From Tipula vernalis (Eukaryota > Arthropoda > Insecta > Diptera > Tipulidae): a DNA stretch of 64,000 nt. Location: positions 192,202,061 through 192,266,060 of the forward strand of contig OY282560.1 in the NCBI GenBank assembly GCA_958295665.1. The letters are read 5' to 3'. The position numbers and the translations under genes were made by a program. Shown one piece after another: positions 33,893 through 44,872 of this stretch. Each line of letters begins with the position of its first letter. Within the stretch, counting starts at the first letter, position 1. The notes beneath the pieces were generated by a model. The model was given only the letters and a program-made list of their open reading frames with translations. It did no database searches and was not told the DNA's origin.

Positions 33893-34999
33893 CCACCAAT
33901 AAGAACAAATAATGGTCACATGGCTAAAAGCAAAGAAGAAAAAGCAGAAAAATTCTCGGATCATCTCGACCGTACCTTTCAGCCAAATTTAACAACACTT
34001 AACCAATAGGATATACTGTTCAAAAACCAAACAACTATCCTGAGACAGGAAATTCCATTAACTAATGCTAGAGTAGTTAAATAAGAAATAAAGAACCATG
34101 TAGTACTTAAAAAATCACCATGATATGACCTGATAATTGGAGAGATTCTAAAACAATTACCTAATAAAGCTATTAATAAAATATCGGACATAATTAATGC
34201 TTCCTTCAGACTCCGTTACGTCCCTCTATCTTGAAAATTTGCGGAAGTGATAATGATACCTAAGCCAGGTAAGCCACCAAGTGAACTGGCCTCGCACAGG
34301 CCAATATCACATCTTCCAACTATGTCAAAACTATTTGAGAGATTGTTATTAAAACGAATTAAACCAGAAGTTGTAAAATCAGGAGCTGTTCTGTCCCATC
34401 AGTTTGGATTTGGAGAGGAACACTCCACAATCGACCAAGTCCATAGAATAACAGATATAATAGAAAAAATATTTAGAGGAAAAAAAGATTTGTTCAGTAG
34501 AAAACTCTGCCATTTGAGTATTGCGAACTGCTAAAGTCATACCTGAAAAGGAGATATTTTAGAGTTAAACAGGAAGGAGTTTACTCCAGCATTAAAGAAG
34601 CTAAAGCAGGAGTCCCGCAGGGGAGTTTCTTAGGGCCTTTCCTTTTCGTACTGTTTACTAGCGACATACCGCAGACGAAAAATACAACTATCGGCACGTT
34701 TGCAGATGACACTGCAATTCTAGCTGTTGGTGACACAATCGGTGAAGTCACATTCAAACTACAAATCGCCGTAAATAATATACAAGATTGGCTAGCTAAA
34801 TGGAGAATTAAAGTGGATGAGTCGAAGTCTATTCACAATTACTTCACTAATAGATCAATAGAACCACTACCTGTGACTCTCAATAATATCTCTGTACCAC
34901 ATGCCAATCAAGCAAAATATCTTGGTAAGTACCTTGATGCAAAGTTAAAATGGAACGTACACGTGAAAAAGAAAGCAGAAGAGCTTCAGTTAAAATATA
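33893..34999 (+). pseudogene. Jockey-B reverse transcriptase, N-terminal and catalytic part
   Basis: Resumes after BEL-3 with IRTNNGHMAKSKEEKAE and SDHLDRTFQPNLTTLNQ. Then come stops, then ILKQLPNKAINKI and VIMIPKPGKPPSELASHRPI (34247-34534 frame), and LSHQFGFGEEHSTIDQVHRI. A deletion or frameshift near 34535 removes the first catalytic Asp region. AGVPQGSFLGPFLFVLFTSD follows, then GTFADDTAILAVGDT with FADD at 34699-34710. It ends YLDAKLKWNVHVKKKAEEL at the next insertion. Multiple stops make it inactive. Confidence 0.85.
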
Positions 35000-35765
35000 A
35001 TATGGTGGTTTGGCGTCTATTAGAGGGGGGGATCAAAGTTGAGTAGATTAATCTACCAGCTCCGTAACCTTCCAGTAGGGTGCGCATCACGTGAGCTGTT
35101 CTGGTCTTGTCATTAGGCAGCTGCGTAATGGGTACAATTGTGTAAGGGGTAACCTGTTCACAATTCGCAAGTGTACGTACTGCCTCCACGTGGCAACCAC
35201 TGGTAACTAAGGCCACTTGGCACATTTTTGGCCATTTGGCACAGGCCAAAGTACGGCGCTAAAGGAGAAAACCTTGACAAAAAACCCTAATCTAAGGTGG
35301 AACAGCATATGCCGAAAGATGAATAGCTGATAGGTTAATCAGCCCAAAATATGCGGACTCTGGATACCAGGCACCCTCCAGTTTTATTTAGCCTTCCTGT
35401 AGTAATGCTGGGTGACCTACAGGTGATTTGCAATTCCCAGCAACTCATAAGAGTAAAATCAAACGGAATACGGGGCAGGAGTAGGAATATACGGGAGTGG
35501 CACAACCCTCTCGAGGTCCTTAAGCTCCAATGCTACCGTCTTTCTAGCAGAACTACATGCTGTAGTAAACATCTAGGAGGGAGAGCAATAAGCCCAGATA
35601 GTATGTATCACGTACCGGGAGGCAGTATTGTCAGGTTCATTAAGAACCTGAATATTGACTGGACGGATAATTAAGCAGGGGCCAGCACAATAGATCTTTT
35701 AGGTCGCAGTGCGAAGTGGCTGATCGCCCGCATGGTCTCCCCCCCCCCCAATAATAATAATAAAA
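35000..35765 (+). mobile_element. LINE-derived non-autonomous element, copy 1 (766 bp)
   Basis: Bounded by a 15-bp duplication, TTCAGTTAAAATATA (34985-34999 and 35766-35780), so it is a discrete insertion into jockey-B. It begins ATATGGTGGTTTGGCG and ends with a C run and an AATAATAATAATAAAA tail. The stretch 35472-35570 encodes GAGVGIYGSGTTLSRSL and TVFLAELHAVV, a piece of an RNase H domain found in I/R1/LOA-type LINEs. About 35610-35670 resembles the same LINE's C-terminus. Most of the coding region is absent. Related copies lie at 52086-52676 and 63763-64000 and share the same 5' start. Confidence 0.85.
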
Positions 35766-35780
35766 TTCAGTTAAAATATA

Positions 35781-36213
35781 GAAAAATCTACTGGTTAATT
35801 GGAAGAAACTCTCAGTTATCCATTCATAATAAACTTGGGCTTTATTAACAAGTAATCAAGCTGGCCTGGACATATGATATTCAACTATTGGGATGCACCA
35901 AAATCAGCAATCAACAGATAGTTCAACGATTTCAAAATAAAGTTCTCAGAGAAATTGTAAATGCCCCTTGGTACACTCGTAATAGTGACCTTTACAGAGA
36001 TCTCGGAATAGATACAACCACAAGTGAAATAAAGAAATGTGCACAAAAACATCAGGAAAGGCTCCATCATCACCCTAACATCGAAGCTGCAAGACTACTT
36101 CATCAAGAGGGTATAATAAGAAGATTCAAAAGACTAAAACCTTCTGAGTTACATGAATTGTCCGCACAATGCAACATCAACCAAAACAACACTTTATGGA
36201 AAGAACACATATG
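35781..36213 (+). pseudogene. Jockey-B C-terminal region
   Basis: Continues from 34999 with KYRKIYWLIGRNSQLSIHNK and, after a stop, AWTYDIQLLGCTKISNQQIV, then APWYTRNSDLYRDLGID. It ends NINQNNTLWKEHI and a TGA at 36212. It is close to the nested jockey copy at 13158-13523 over the same blocks. Confidence 0.85.
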
Positions 36214-39200
36214 AGTACTTTATTATTATATTGTCAGAGTCAAACGCTGTTAGTCAAAAATGACTAGTTAATTTGTAAAAAATTTTAATTACCCTGGGAT
36301 GAATTTTTTCGCTCGAGTAATTAAATCTGGGATGGATTTAAAGTTCGTACACTTTAAAGAGTTTAGAAAAAAAGTCTAGGTAATTTTAAATTTTCCTGAG
36401 ATGGAAGTCTTGGGATAATTTGAAGAAGGTTGAAATTATGAAGTAATAACCAGCAAAGACACCTGTAGAAGGAACATTACAAAACTTAATAAACCACCAA
36501 TTGAAATTGACCCATCAGTCTCTTTCAAAGTGGGCGGAAATTTTGTAGAATTTCACATTAATTAATTGAGGTGCATGCATATAAATAAAATTATGTTAAG
36601 TTTATTATGAAACTTTGTTGGCGATATTGCTCTTATGTTTTACAGAATTTAATGATTTTTAATCCAGTATTTATTCTAGTGGGAAACACTAGAATTTGTA
36701 GAAATTAACTTTTGGTATTATATAGTATATAAACAAAACTTCCTATTTATTTTTTGGGTGCAAAACGAGTAACATACTATGTAGCTATAAATAGTTTATA
36801 ATTTTAATACAAAGAGACTGGTTATTAACAAAAGTAAAATGTATTCAGTGTACTGTAAAAAATGAATTAATTAATATTTCAATTCCTTAAGAGATAAAAT
36901 GTTTAGAAAAAAATGAGGTTAATACCCATGGGAGGTATCCCAATCAAATCTCGAATACGATTAAAAACTTAAAAATCGAAAATCCCGATTTACCTGTAAT
37001 TCGGTAACATAAGTATGATGGAACTCCCCAAAGTACCTAAATCATCTTTTGTATAATTTAAAATTTGCTAAAAAATAAAAATTAGTACGAATTTTGCATG
37101 ATTGAAAATTTAAATGAGCAGTCGCCACTTCTTTTATAAAAGCGTCAGACATACATAAATTATTTACGAGTGGATCGTGAACTCGCGCGTTAATTTATTT
37201 TAACTTGTAAACGACTAGTTATATTGCATATTTAATTTTTTATGCGGCAACACAACTTAATCCGAAAAATACACACACACACACACACAAAACCTACTCA
37301 CATAATTGTTTACACAAATCCGATATAAATTAAAATGTCTACAACATTACAGTAAATCCTATATATAAATGTAAATCTGCTGTTCCATATTTTACACTAC
37401 TCACTTTTAAAATCTTTTTCATATTTTTATTACCACTATTTTTTTATTCCGTGCTCTTCTTATTTTATTCTTCATCTTCCACCATCCCATTTCCCATTCA
37501 AAACATATTTATCCGTTAAATCAAATCTATATCATAAATAATATAAAAAAAATTGTAAATAAAAAATATATTTTATAATCAATTTCAAAACATAAAATTT
37601 TAAATTTATTTCCTATTTCAAAAAAAAAAAAAAAAAAAATTTTAATATGCAAATTACATTTTTTTCAATTTTTTGTGTTTTCATCTCTCATGCACAGGCT
37701 TACTTACACATACACAACGCAGCCTAACCATACATATTTTTATGCTTCAGCTTCTGTTTCGACATTCAAAAAATTATATTTATATATTTTTGAAGGGTCT
37801 CATTCAAAACATTTATTGTATTTTCCAACCATTTATGTTTTCTAATAATTCAAAACATCTTATGTACAAAAAAAAAAACTTAACTGACGAAATTTTACTC
37901 TAAAAAAAGGAAAAAAAAATAGGGATGCTTTCATCCTTCCTATATACCGTCATGATTATATTCCTCAATGCAATTTTTTTTTTTTTAATAAATCGCGCCG
38001 ATTTGTATTACGAAATAACAAAAAGGGATTTATAATATTTGAATCTTAAATTGAATTAGTGTGTAAGACACAGAGTATGGGAATTTTTTTTTTTTTTTAT
38101 GATTTGATTTAACTTTGTCAATACATAATTATATGCAAATTAGTTTTAAAATATAATACGGTAAACGAAAAAAAGGGTTAAAAAATTAACATTTTTAATT
38201 TTCGACATTCGAACAAACTGATAATTGATTCGATTGACTTATATTTAGTTATTATGTTCGATTTGTATAAATACAGTACTCAAGATTTAACTGCTGGTGG
38301 TAAAATTTAAAATTTAAATTTAATTTAGGATTGGTAAAGAAATGTGTCAATGCCAAATTTTATTCAATAAAAATTTCTAATGAATCGTTTCTTTTACGTT
38401 TCGTTTAAATGAATACGGGTCTTATGGAATTTTGATTGAAATTTAGGGTTAACTGTTTAAATTAACGTTTAGAGTAAATTGACAGGTTTGCTAATTTAAC
38501 AAAAAGTTTTTGTATTTAATTAAAGGGATTCGTAATTCGGGCTGTCTATAATCAAACAAGTTAGTCGTTATTGTTTTTGTTGTTGATTATATTTGAACTT
38601 TTATATTATGTTTTAATTGCTCGGAAAATATTCGTGCTTGATACATTTTTCAATTTTTCTGTTCACAGTTTGAAATTGAAGAAGAATTTGAGAACAAAAA
38701 TTTTTGTTCCCATGGAAAGAGCTCCTTACTCTAAACTTTTACGCTTTATTGAGTTTAGCCAACAGAAAATTTATTTAAAACTAAATAGGTTTTTTTTAGT
38801 CAAACTAAGTACTTTCCTTGGACTGCCATATTTATTAATAAAAAGTGTCAAATCGAAATCATTTTGTGGCAGTTCAACTAACACATCTAAATAAATATTG
38901 TTTACGATGAAAAATATTTCTCGCACAGACTAATAATTTTAAAGGCACTGTCACATACGAACAGAGAGCCGAAAACAAACGAATCGTTCGGTTTACATGC
39001 GTATCTTGCCACATGATGCATGGACAAAACAGAAACGAATGGTGTTGGGTAAAACTTGGTTTGTTTACAAATTATAACCAAGGTGCAACAAACTATGACA
39101 CTTTCCTCTCATATAAAACAAAACGACTAAAACTAAAATCAATTCGTGCTATTTGGAAATGCCCTTAATAGTAATTTTGACATGTCAAAATAATTGAAAT

Positions 39201-39604
39201 AATAATAATAAATAATTATTAATTCGTGGTTATGTTTTCGCTTGCTGTCAAAATTTACCTATAAAATCTAGATATAAAAAAAATAAAGAAACCCTTTATC
39301 TTTCACACTCTAATGGATTATTTTTTTTTTGCTTCTTCCGACTTTAAGTCAGCTTAATCAATAATCTTTCACAGAGGAATCAGGGAACAAAGCAATTTTT
39401 TTTTTCAACAGAGGTTGACTTTTCAATCAGTCAAGGCCAGTGCTGTCGTTCTGAAAAATTTAAACAGAGCACATTTCAACCATTCATGGGAGTATTTCTA
39501 GTCAGAAGAGAGAACATACGAAATACATTAGTTAGACTTTAGATTTAAATAATTTTTGGTGTTTTTACATAAAAAAAAAATAAAAAATACGATTAAATAT
39601 TACT
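36214..39604. other. Non-coding AT-rich region
   Basis: No gene is supported. It contains an (AC)n microsatellite at 37271-37289, a 20-base A run near 37620 and T runs near 37977 and 38084. A 107-codon open frame at 38571-38894 has no recognisable domain and AT-biased composition. The segment 38940-39130 is less AT-rich but unassigned. Confidence 0.55.
37271..37289 (+). repeat. (AC)n microsatellite
   Basis: Nine to ten uninterrupted AC dinucleotides. Confidence 0.95.
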
Positions 39605-40009
39605 AGAGCCTTCTAGAGTATAGAGCCATAATCAAAATGACGTATTTTTTAGAAGCTTTTTTAGTGGTATAACTTTTCACTGTTTTTCATAGTAAAAATG
39701 ATGTTTTTCTGCTTCAAGTTTTTGAATGAAAAATGCGAAAATATTATAAAATGTTTCTATAAAATCTTTCTGCATATCTTTAACAACAATATACAATAAG
39801 GCTATATTGGTATTAAGTAAATATTAATTGCAGAAATATTAAAATTAAAATATTTCCGAAATATATTTTTCGAACTTTTATTTCGAAGAATACATCAAAG
39901 TTGGCTCTAACGAATTAAAATGAGACTTGCTAAATTTATCTTTAGTTTTACTAGTGTACGTCAGATGTCTAAGATGTTTGCAGAAAAATACGAAAAAAAA
40001 AAATTATTT
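39605..40009 (+). repeat. Dispersed direct repeat, copy 2
   Basis: It matches 1752-2126 in the same orientation, with an extra ~30-base segment around 39865-39900 absent from copy 1. It has no transposase fragment next to it, unlike copy 1. Confidence 0.75.
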
Positions 40010-40280
40010 AATCAAAAAATTGTGACACGTCCTTAATATTTTGTGAATTTGTTTTGCTTTTCCTACAATTTTTGAACTTGAAATTTCACCATGCGGTAAT
40101 TTTGGTATGATTTTACTAAATTTGTACGGTCATCACTGCCATCTATGTAATGTATATTGACTTAATGACCATACGAATTGTAGTAAGCTTTTATTTCAAT
40201 TTGATCAGAATGCTGTTGTTATGAAAATTTTATAAATTTTGGTTTAAATAAATTATTACAAGAAAATGAAAACGATTTAC

Positions 40281-40297
40281 TTAACCTTCACTCTGTG
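40281..40297 (+). repeat. piggyBac-like terminus: TTAA plus 13-bp inverted repeat
   Basis: TTAACCTTCACTCTGTG here is the exact inverse of CACAGAGTGAAGGTTAA at 51208-51224. TTAA is the invariant target of piggyBac elements. The two sites may be the ends of one 10.9-kb element swollen by later insertions, or ends of two copies of one family. A piggyBac transposase lies between them. Confidence 0.6.
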
Positions 40298-40783
40298 TAA
40301 AGGTTACCATTGCGTTGTCTGTGTATAGGGTTCAATCAAAAACTATAGTAGATTTCATAGAGACGTCTCATGTCGAATAAATAAACATTCAAATTAGTTG
40401 GGTGTAGAAAATACCTATTTGGGTGTAGAAATTATATTTCGAACAATACAGTGAGCCCCTACGCAATATACTTAAAACCACAAAAACATAATTCTCTCTT
40501 TGACTAAATTTACACTTCAACTAATACGAGATTGTTTTGAGCGAGGTCAAAAATATGTATTCAGAAAAATTTTCGTTTGTTAAACTAGTTAGTATGCGCT
40601 GGTACACCGGTGAGCATGATTCAAGCAAGGTTAACTCGATGTTTCGAGTCACGTGTTCGTGACGTCACACAATTCTGCCACGTGTTTGTAAATAAATAGA
40701 GAAAAAGCGAATGAACCATTTTTGGGTTTGTTTTTATTTTTCATTTTTTTACTTGTTGTTGTAATTTAAAGGTCTCCTTTAAA

Positions 40784-41465
40784 GCCGCGGCTACACGAAT
40801 GGAAAATGTCGACCAATATTGGTCCAATGTGATTTGTAAAATGTTGGACAAATATTTGTAAAATAAAATTTGACTGTCTACACGATTTGCCCAATGTTCA
40901 TTTTTCGAATGGCTACCAAAATATAACCAATTTTGGTGGTTTATATATTGATATTTATCACTAGTTGTCACTACTAGTCATACATTAATTACGATATCTC
41001 CCACAAGATGGAAGCCAATGCAAACATATTCAATATTGCTTTAAATGCACTTCGAGCTTATTTTTATGTTGACAGTGTTTTAAATCCCAAATTTCGGGAT
41101 AATTTTGATATAAATTTATAAATTCTAGCACAAACTCAGCCGACCAGTCAGATTCCAATTTGGATTTATTTGTTTATAAATAATAAAATATAATGACATC
41201 TACAGTTGTATTTAGTGACATCTGCCGTTAAGTATTCAAAAATACATTTTTTCTCACCATTCGTGTAGACGAAGTACCAATATACACTCCAACGTTGGTA
41301 GTTTCCTTTGATCTTTTTATAAAAACCGCCTATTGAGCGAATGGTTACCAATGTTGGACCAATATAACCTTCATTTGTATTTGTTATTTTTTTTCTGTCT
41401 ACACGATTGGTTTTTTGGACAAATCTCCAACGTTGGTCTACATTTTCCATTCGTGTAGCCGCAGC
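40784..41465. mobile_element. 682-bp element with terminal inverted repeats
   Basis: The left end GCCGCGGCTACACGAATGGA and the right end (inverse, ending CATTCGTGTAGCCGCAGC) match over about 38 bases with few differences. Internally, words such as CTACACGA, GAATGG and CCAATNTTGG recur in both orientations, giving partial palindromy throughout. There is no coding capacity for a transposase, since the frames present are by-products. No clear target duplication is visible. It is probably a non-autonomous DNA transposon of unknown superfamily. Confidence 0.82.
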
Positions 41466-41689
41466 ATAATACTATGTAGAATAGAGTGTCGTCATAAAAC
41501 AAAAAATTATCATTTGTTTACATATTTAGAGCTAAACTGGTATTAATTGAATCACGACCGGTGAATAAAGGGAATATATGTTTATTTGTTTTTTTCTTTA
41601 TTAACAAATTAACGATGGGTTTTCATTGGGTTATGGGTTATTTATTGTGGCCAACCAGCAATATACATTTGAATACGATACTGACTAAA

Positions 41690-42030
41690 TGTGGAATTCT
41701 AAAATGATTTTTAGATAAGATTTTGGAATATGGCCAAGTAGTATGGAATTTGTCTATTTCTCAACAGATTATGATGAAGTTCGACTTGTACGATGGAAAT
41801 GGGACGTTCAAATGATTTTTAAATGAAGTTCTGGAATATGGCAAAGTAGGATGGAACTTGGATATTTCTTGAACGATTTTGATGAAATTCGACAAGTGCG
41901 ATAGAAATGGGAGTCTAAAATGATATTTAGAAGAAGTTCTGGAATATGGTCAATTAGGAAAGGACTCGGTTGTTTCTCAACCGATTATGATAAAATTCTA
42001 CTTGTACGATGGAAATGGGATCTTCAAATG
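41690..42030 (+). repeat. 108-bp tandem repeat, plus-oriented block (3 units)
   Basis: The word GGAATATGG recurs at 41726, 41833 and 41941, spacings of 107 and 108. Each unit contains GATGGAAATGGGA, a GAAATTCGAC-like word and AAATGATTTTTAG. The same unit in the opposite orientation forms the longer array at 46670-47850. Confidence 0.9.
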
Positions 42031-42099
42031 AGAAAAGTCTAACGAAAGGAATGAAGTACAGAGTGCTCCGTGGTACCTCTTTGAGAATATCGCTCTTTA

Positions 42100-42397
42100 A
42101 GGAGCTGAAAGGAGACACGCGAATGTTGCAAATGGTTGAGAGAATTAGGCTGAACAATGGAAACTGGAAGGAATGCTTGTGAAAACGTCATTTGAGTGAG
42201 GACAAAGATTTTGAGTTGTGTGGATGTTTGGATGATGTTGAACATCTCATATTGGCTTATGCCAGGTTTGGCCAATGTAGATCTAAGTTCAACATCCTAC
42301 GGAATGCAATATATCTAAGTGACTTAATGAATGAGGGTGGTTTTTTGGCTTATAAGAAAATGTGTGAATTTATTAGGATGAGTGGGATAGCAATATG
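42100..42397 (+). pseudogene. LINE ORF2 C-terminal fragment
   Basis: The plus strand reads RLNNGNWKECL, a stop, KRHLSEDKDFELCGCLDDVE and HLILAYARFGQCRSKF. The spacing of Cys, Cys and His resembles the zinc-binding C-terminus of jockey/R1-type LINE proteins (CxC, then H, where the last Cys is lost). Sequence continues to a TGA at 42396-42398. No other part of this LINE is adjacent. Confidence 0.55.
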
Positions 42398-43145
42398 ATA
42401 CAAAATAAGCAGTAGCCGACAGAATATGTGTAGGGAGTAATCCATTTTAAAGATTAAACATTTTTTGGTTAAAAATGAATTATGAATTAAAACGATGTAA
42501 ATACAAATTTTACAAATTTAAATTTTTGGCAATTTGGCTCTAAGTTTTGTAGGAGCTAAGGCCTAATAAAAAAATAAAAAAATTATACACAGCAAACCAA
42601 ATCACAAAAAAAAATAACGGGTGAAAATTTCCATTTTTCACATTTTATTCGATTTAGAACTAGTACTAAACATACTGAGAAATCGAAATTAGTGATAACC
42701 AAAAATTTCATTTCATTTTGTTTCATCTCACTAAACTGGTATCTACAGAACCGACAATTCCTTAATCACAGATCTAATTTGGTTGACACAATATAACACG
42801 ACACAACACACTGAAAAAATGGCACACGATTAATTATTTTTGAATTAATAAAAATATGTTTGCTAGAAAACACAGATTAGTACATATTAAGTGAAATATG
42901 TGGTTCAAGGTCATCTAAACTAAATAGCTCAAAAAACTCTGTAAAATTTTCTATAATGAAAATGTTACCTCTGTTAACCGCAATTTATATAAAGCAATAA
43001 CAATGTTATATTCAGCGTTTTGACAACAACAAAATGCCGCATTATTGCATTGAAAATTTCGTGTTAAATCGATAATCTGATAATTAATTACTTAAAGTGT
43101 TACTTAAGATAAATTATTAATTGCATGGCCTTGCTTTATCTAAAC
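42398..43145. other. Non-coding; left member of a duplicated repeat
   Basis: Mostly unassigned. About 43010-43145 (TTTTGACAACAACAAAATGC through TTACTTAAGATAAATTATTA to TTATCTAAA) resembles 44325-44480 in the same orientation. The hAT element inserted exactly at the end of this stretch. Confidence 0.55.
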
Positions 43146-43303
43146 CAGGGTTTCGAACCGAACCCGAACCCGAACCTCGAACCCGCTCCGGTTCAAAGAT
43201 TTTTAGTAATTTTTTCGAACCTGAACCTGAACCCGAACCCAACATTTCGCGGGTTCGATCAACCGGGTTCCGGGTTGACAAAACAAAAATCGCATATTAT
43301 ATA

Positions 43304-43458
43304 CAGTGGAGGTCGGATAACACGAAATCGAGGGGAACAACAAAATATTTCGTGTTAAGCGAAAATAATATGAAGAAACAGTGGAACTGGGAACAAAAGA
43401 ATGTTCTTGTTATTTGATATTTCGTGTTATCCGTTTTCGTGTTGACTAAATTCCACTG
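43304..43458. mobile_element. 155-bp pogo/Tigger-like MITE
   Basis: The ends CAGTGGAGG and TCCACTG are inverted, continuing inward with GGATAACACGAAAT against its inverse ATTTCGTGTTATCC. The element is flanked by TA on both sides (43302-43303, 43459-43460). CAGTGGA termini with TA duplication are typical of pogo-like elements. It sits within the hAT element, so it is younger than that insertion. Confidence 0.8.
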
Positions 43459-43574
43459 TATATTATTTACCATAATCCAACAATTTAGACAGCTGGACTA
43501 ACTTTGAACTAAACGTATAGCAGGAGTTTACTGTTTATGAATCAGTTTCACGGGTCCACAAGGAGAAAAATACT

Positions 43575-43781
43575 ATGGAATAGTGGGAAAATCATAAAAT
43601 TGAAATTCCAATTTTATACGAAGCTGAAAAATTGTTAGCGATTCCTGCAACGAAAGTCAGTGTGGAATGGGCATTTTTGGCTTTAAAGTTTATTTTAGCA
43701 CCACAAAGGGTACACCTTCAAGAAGAATCATTAAGAAATATCCTATTCGTCAAACTAAACGAAATGTTTTTAATGAAATAA
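43575..43781 (+). pseudogene. hAT transposase C-terminal (dimerisation) fragment
   Basis: From the ATG at 43575 the frame reads ME, a TAG stop, WENHKIEIPILYEAEKLLAI, then PATKVSVEWAFLALKFILAP and QRVHLQEESLRNILFVKLNE, ending at TAA 43779-43781. The IPATxVSxE...PQR...L...KLN pattern is the hAT dimerisation domain, where the usual ERxFS reads EWAFL. Everything upstream, including the DDE core, is missing. This confirms the class of the surrounding element. Confidence 0.82.
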
Positions 43782-44170
43782 ATAAATATATTCATCTAAG
43801 TATTTAAGTGATACAAACGCACTTTTGTAATCTTGGAGTGAGAACTGCCATTTTACGTAAAAATGTAGACTGTATCGTCAAATCAGTTTCCAACGTAGTT
43901 ATTATACCACTTCGTCAGTCCAGTGTTTGAGTGACACAGATGAGTTTTAGTCAATTTGCAGTTAGGACCGTCACATTAGATAATTGCAAACCTAACTTCA
44001 AAATGATAAGAACGCGTTTGTGGCGCTTGAATACTGAGGTGACGATGTATAGATTTTTTTAAATATCTGTGAAGTTTTATTTTTTTGTTAACCCGTTTTT
44101 TGTTAATTATTTTCTTGCTTTGAACCTGAACCCGAACCCGAACCCAAAATTTTGCGGGTTCGAAACCCTG

Positions 44171-44494
44171 ATCTAAACTCACAGATAGAAAAGGCGCTGT
44201 ACAATGCTCTATAACTAAAATGTGTTTACTGCAAATACAAAATATGGCACAAAAATGAAGCGCAACCTTCAAAATAACAAGATATTTCAATTTCAATTCA
44301 GTTAACAACAACAACCATTTATTTAGAATTTTGACAGCAACAAAATATTGCACTGGTTTTATTTTGAAACTTTGACGTAAAATGGATAATTCAAGCAACT
44401 GTTGTAATAACAAAAAGAATTACTTAAAGCGTTACTTAAGATAATTTAATTGTTGTGTGGATCTACCTTTATCTAAATTCAAAAAACCAAAAGC
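44171..44494. repeat. Flank of hAT; right member of a duplicated repeat
   Basis: The stretch 44325-44480 parallels 43010-43145: TTTTGACAGCAACAAAATATTGC, then TTACTTAAAGCGTTACTTAAG, then CTTTATCTAAA. A tandem or dispersed duplication is implied, older than the hAT insertion into the left copy. Confidence 0.6.
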
Positions 44495-44766
44495 GCTCAA
44501 TTAGGAAGGAACTCGGTTATTTCTCAATCGATTATGATGAAATTTTACTTGTGTGTTTACAGAGGAATATAATTTTGTGAACAACTAAAATTGTTGGTTA
44601 AGAAATTCGATATGAAGTTTTGCAAGTATGTCAAAGGTGTTAAAGATTTTTTCTATTAGAATGATTATTTACTAGAAGATATTTTCCGCAAATAAAAGTA
44701 AATTATTTAAAAAACACTTTTGATTGAAATATAATGTGACTCTAAAGAAATAAAATAAACTTTGTT
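44495..44766 (+). repeat. Left arm of a 2.2-kb palindrome
   Basis: The reverse complement matches 46460-46722 over about 270 bases with roughly one difference in ten. The arm includes a partial 108-bp satellite unit (44495-44555) and then non-satellite sequence such as GTCAAAGGTGTTAAAGATTT. The arm structure is described under the findings. Confidence 0.88.
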
Positions 44767-44771
44767 TAACT

Positions 44772-44872
44772 CTTAGCCCTATTATGGTTCTCACTTCACC
44801 GAAAAATTCCATACAAATCTAGTCACATTTGCATAGTATTTCTCGGTGAGGTGAGAATCATAATAGGAGTAA
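44772..44872. mobile_element. Hairpin element of about 100 bp
   Basis: The left arm CCTATTATGGTTCTCACTTC at about 44778 is inverted at 44838-44872, and the pairing extends over about 35 bases. A short unpaired loop of about 30 bases separates the arms. It is too small to code; a tiny MITE is likely. It lies just inside the left arm of the palindrome and has no partner inside the right arm. Confidence 0.7.

Larger units (their letters stand above)
25885..36213 (+). mobile_element. Jockey-B LINE, split by BEL-3 and by a 766-bp element
   Basis: Three parts of one 5'-truncated jockey element: 25885-26784, 33893-34999 and 35781-36213. They join in order without loss. The endonuclease ends ...YLKRPVMHIP at 26783 and the protein resumes with IRTNNGHM at 33898. 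The stretch ...EELQLKYN ends at 35000 and the protein resumes at KYRKIYWLIG at 35772. There is no poly(A) tail at 36213, so the 3' end is either truncated or eroded. It belongs to the same family as the jockey fragment at 12781-13748. Confidence 0.88.
43146..44170 (+). mobile_element. Defective hAT transposon (1025 bp)
   Basis: The 14-bp termini CAGGGTTTCGAACC are perfect inverted copies at 43146-43159 and 44157-44170. They are flanked by the 8-bp duplication ATCTAAAC (43138-43145 and 44171-44178), the hAT hallmark. Both subterminal regions carry tandem GAACCC/GAACCTG-like hexamers, likely transposase-binding sites. Inside is the C-terminal hAT dimerisation domain of a transposase (43575-43781) and an inserted 155-bp MITE. 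The rest of the transposase is deleted. Confidence 0.95.

Noticed and set aside
38571..38894. 107-codon frame
   Set aside because: AT-biased composition, no domain or family words, no repeat partner. Possibly coding but not supportable.
43121..43417. Frame rich in Glu-Pro repeats
   Set aside because: It reads through the GAACCC hexamers of the hAT subterminal region; there is no protein signal.
44157..44170. hAT terminus first read as a tRNA-like B-box (GGTTCGAA)
   Set aside because: GGTTCGAAACC resembles a tRNA T-arm, but it is part of the 14-bp inverted terminus, has no cloverleaf around it, and recurs inverted at 43146.
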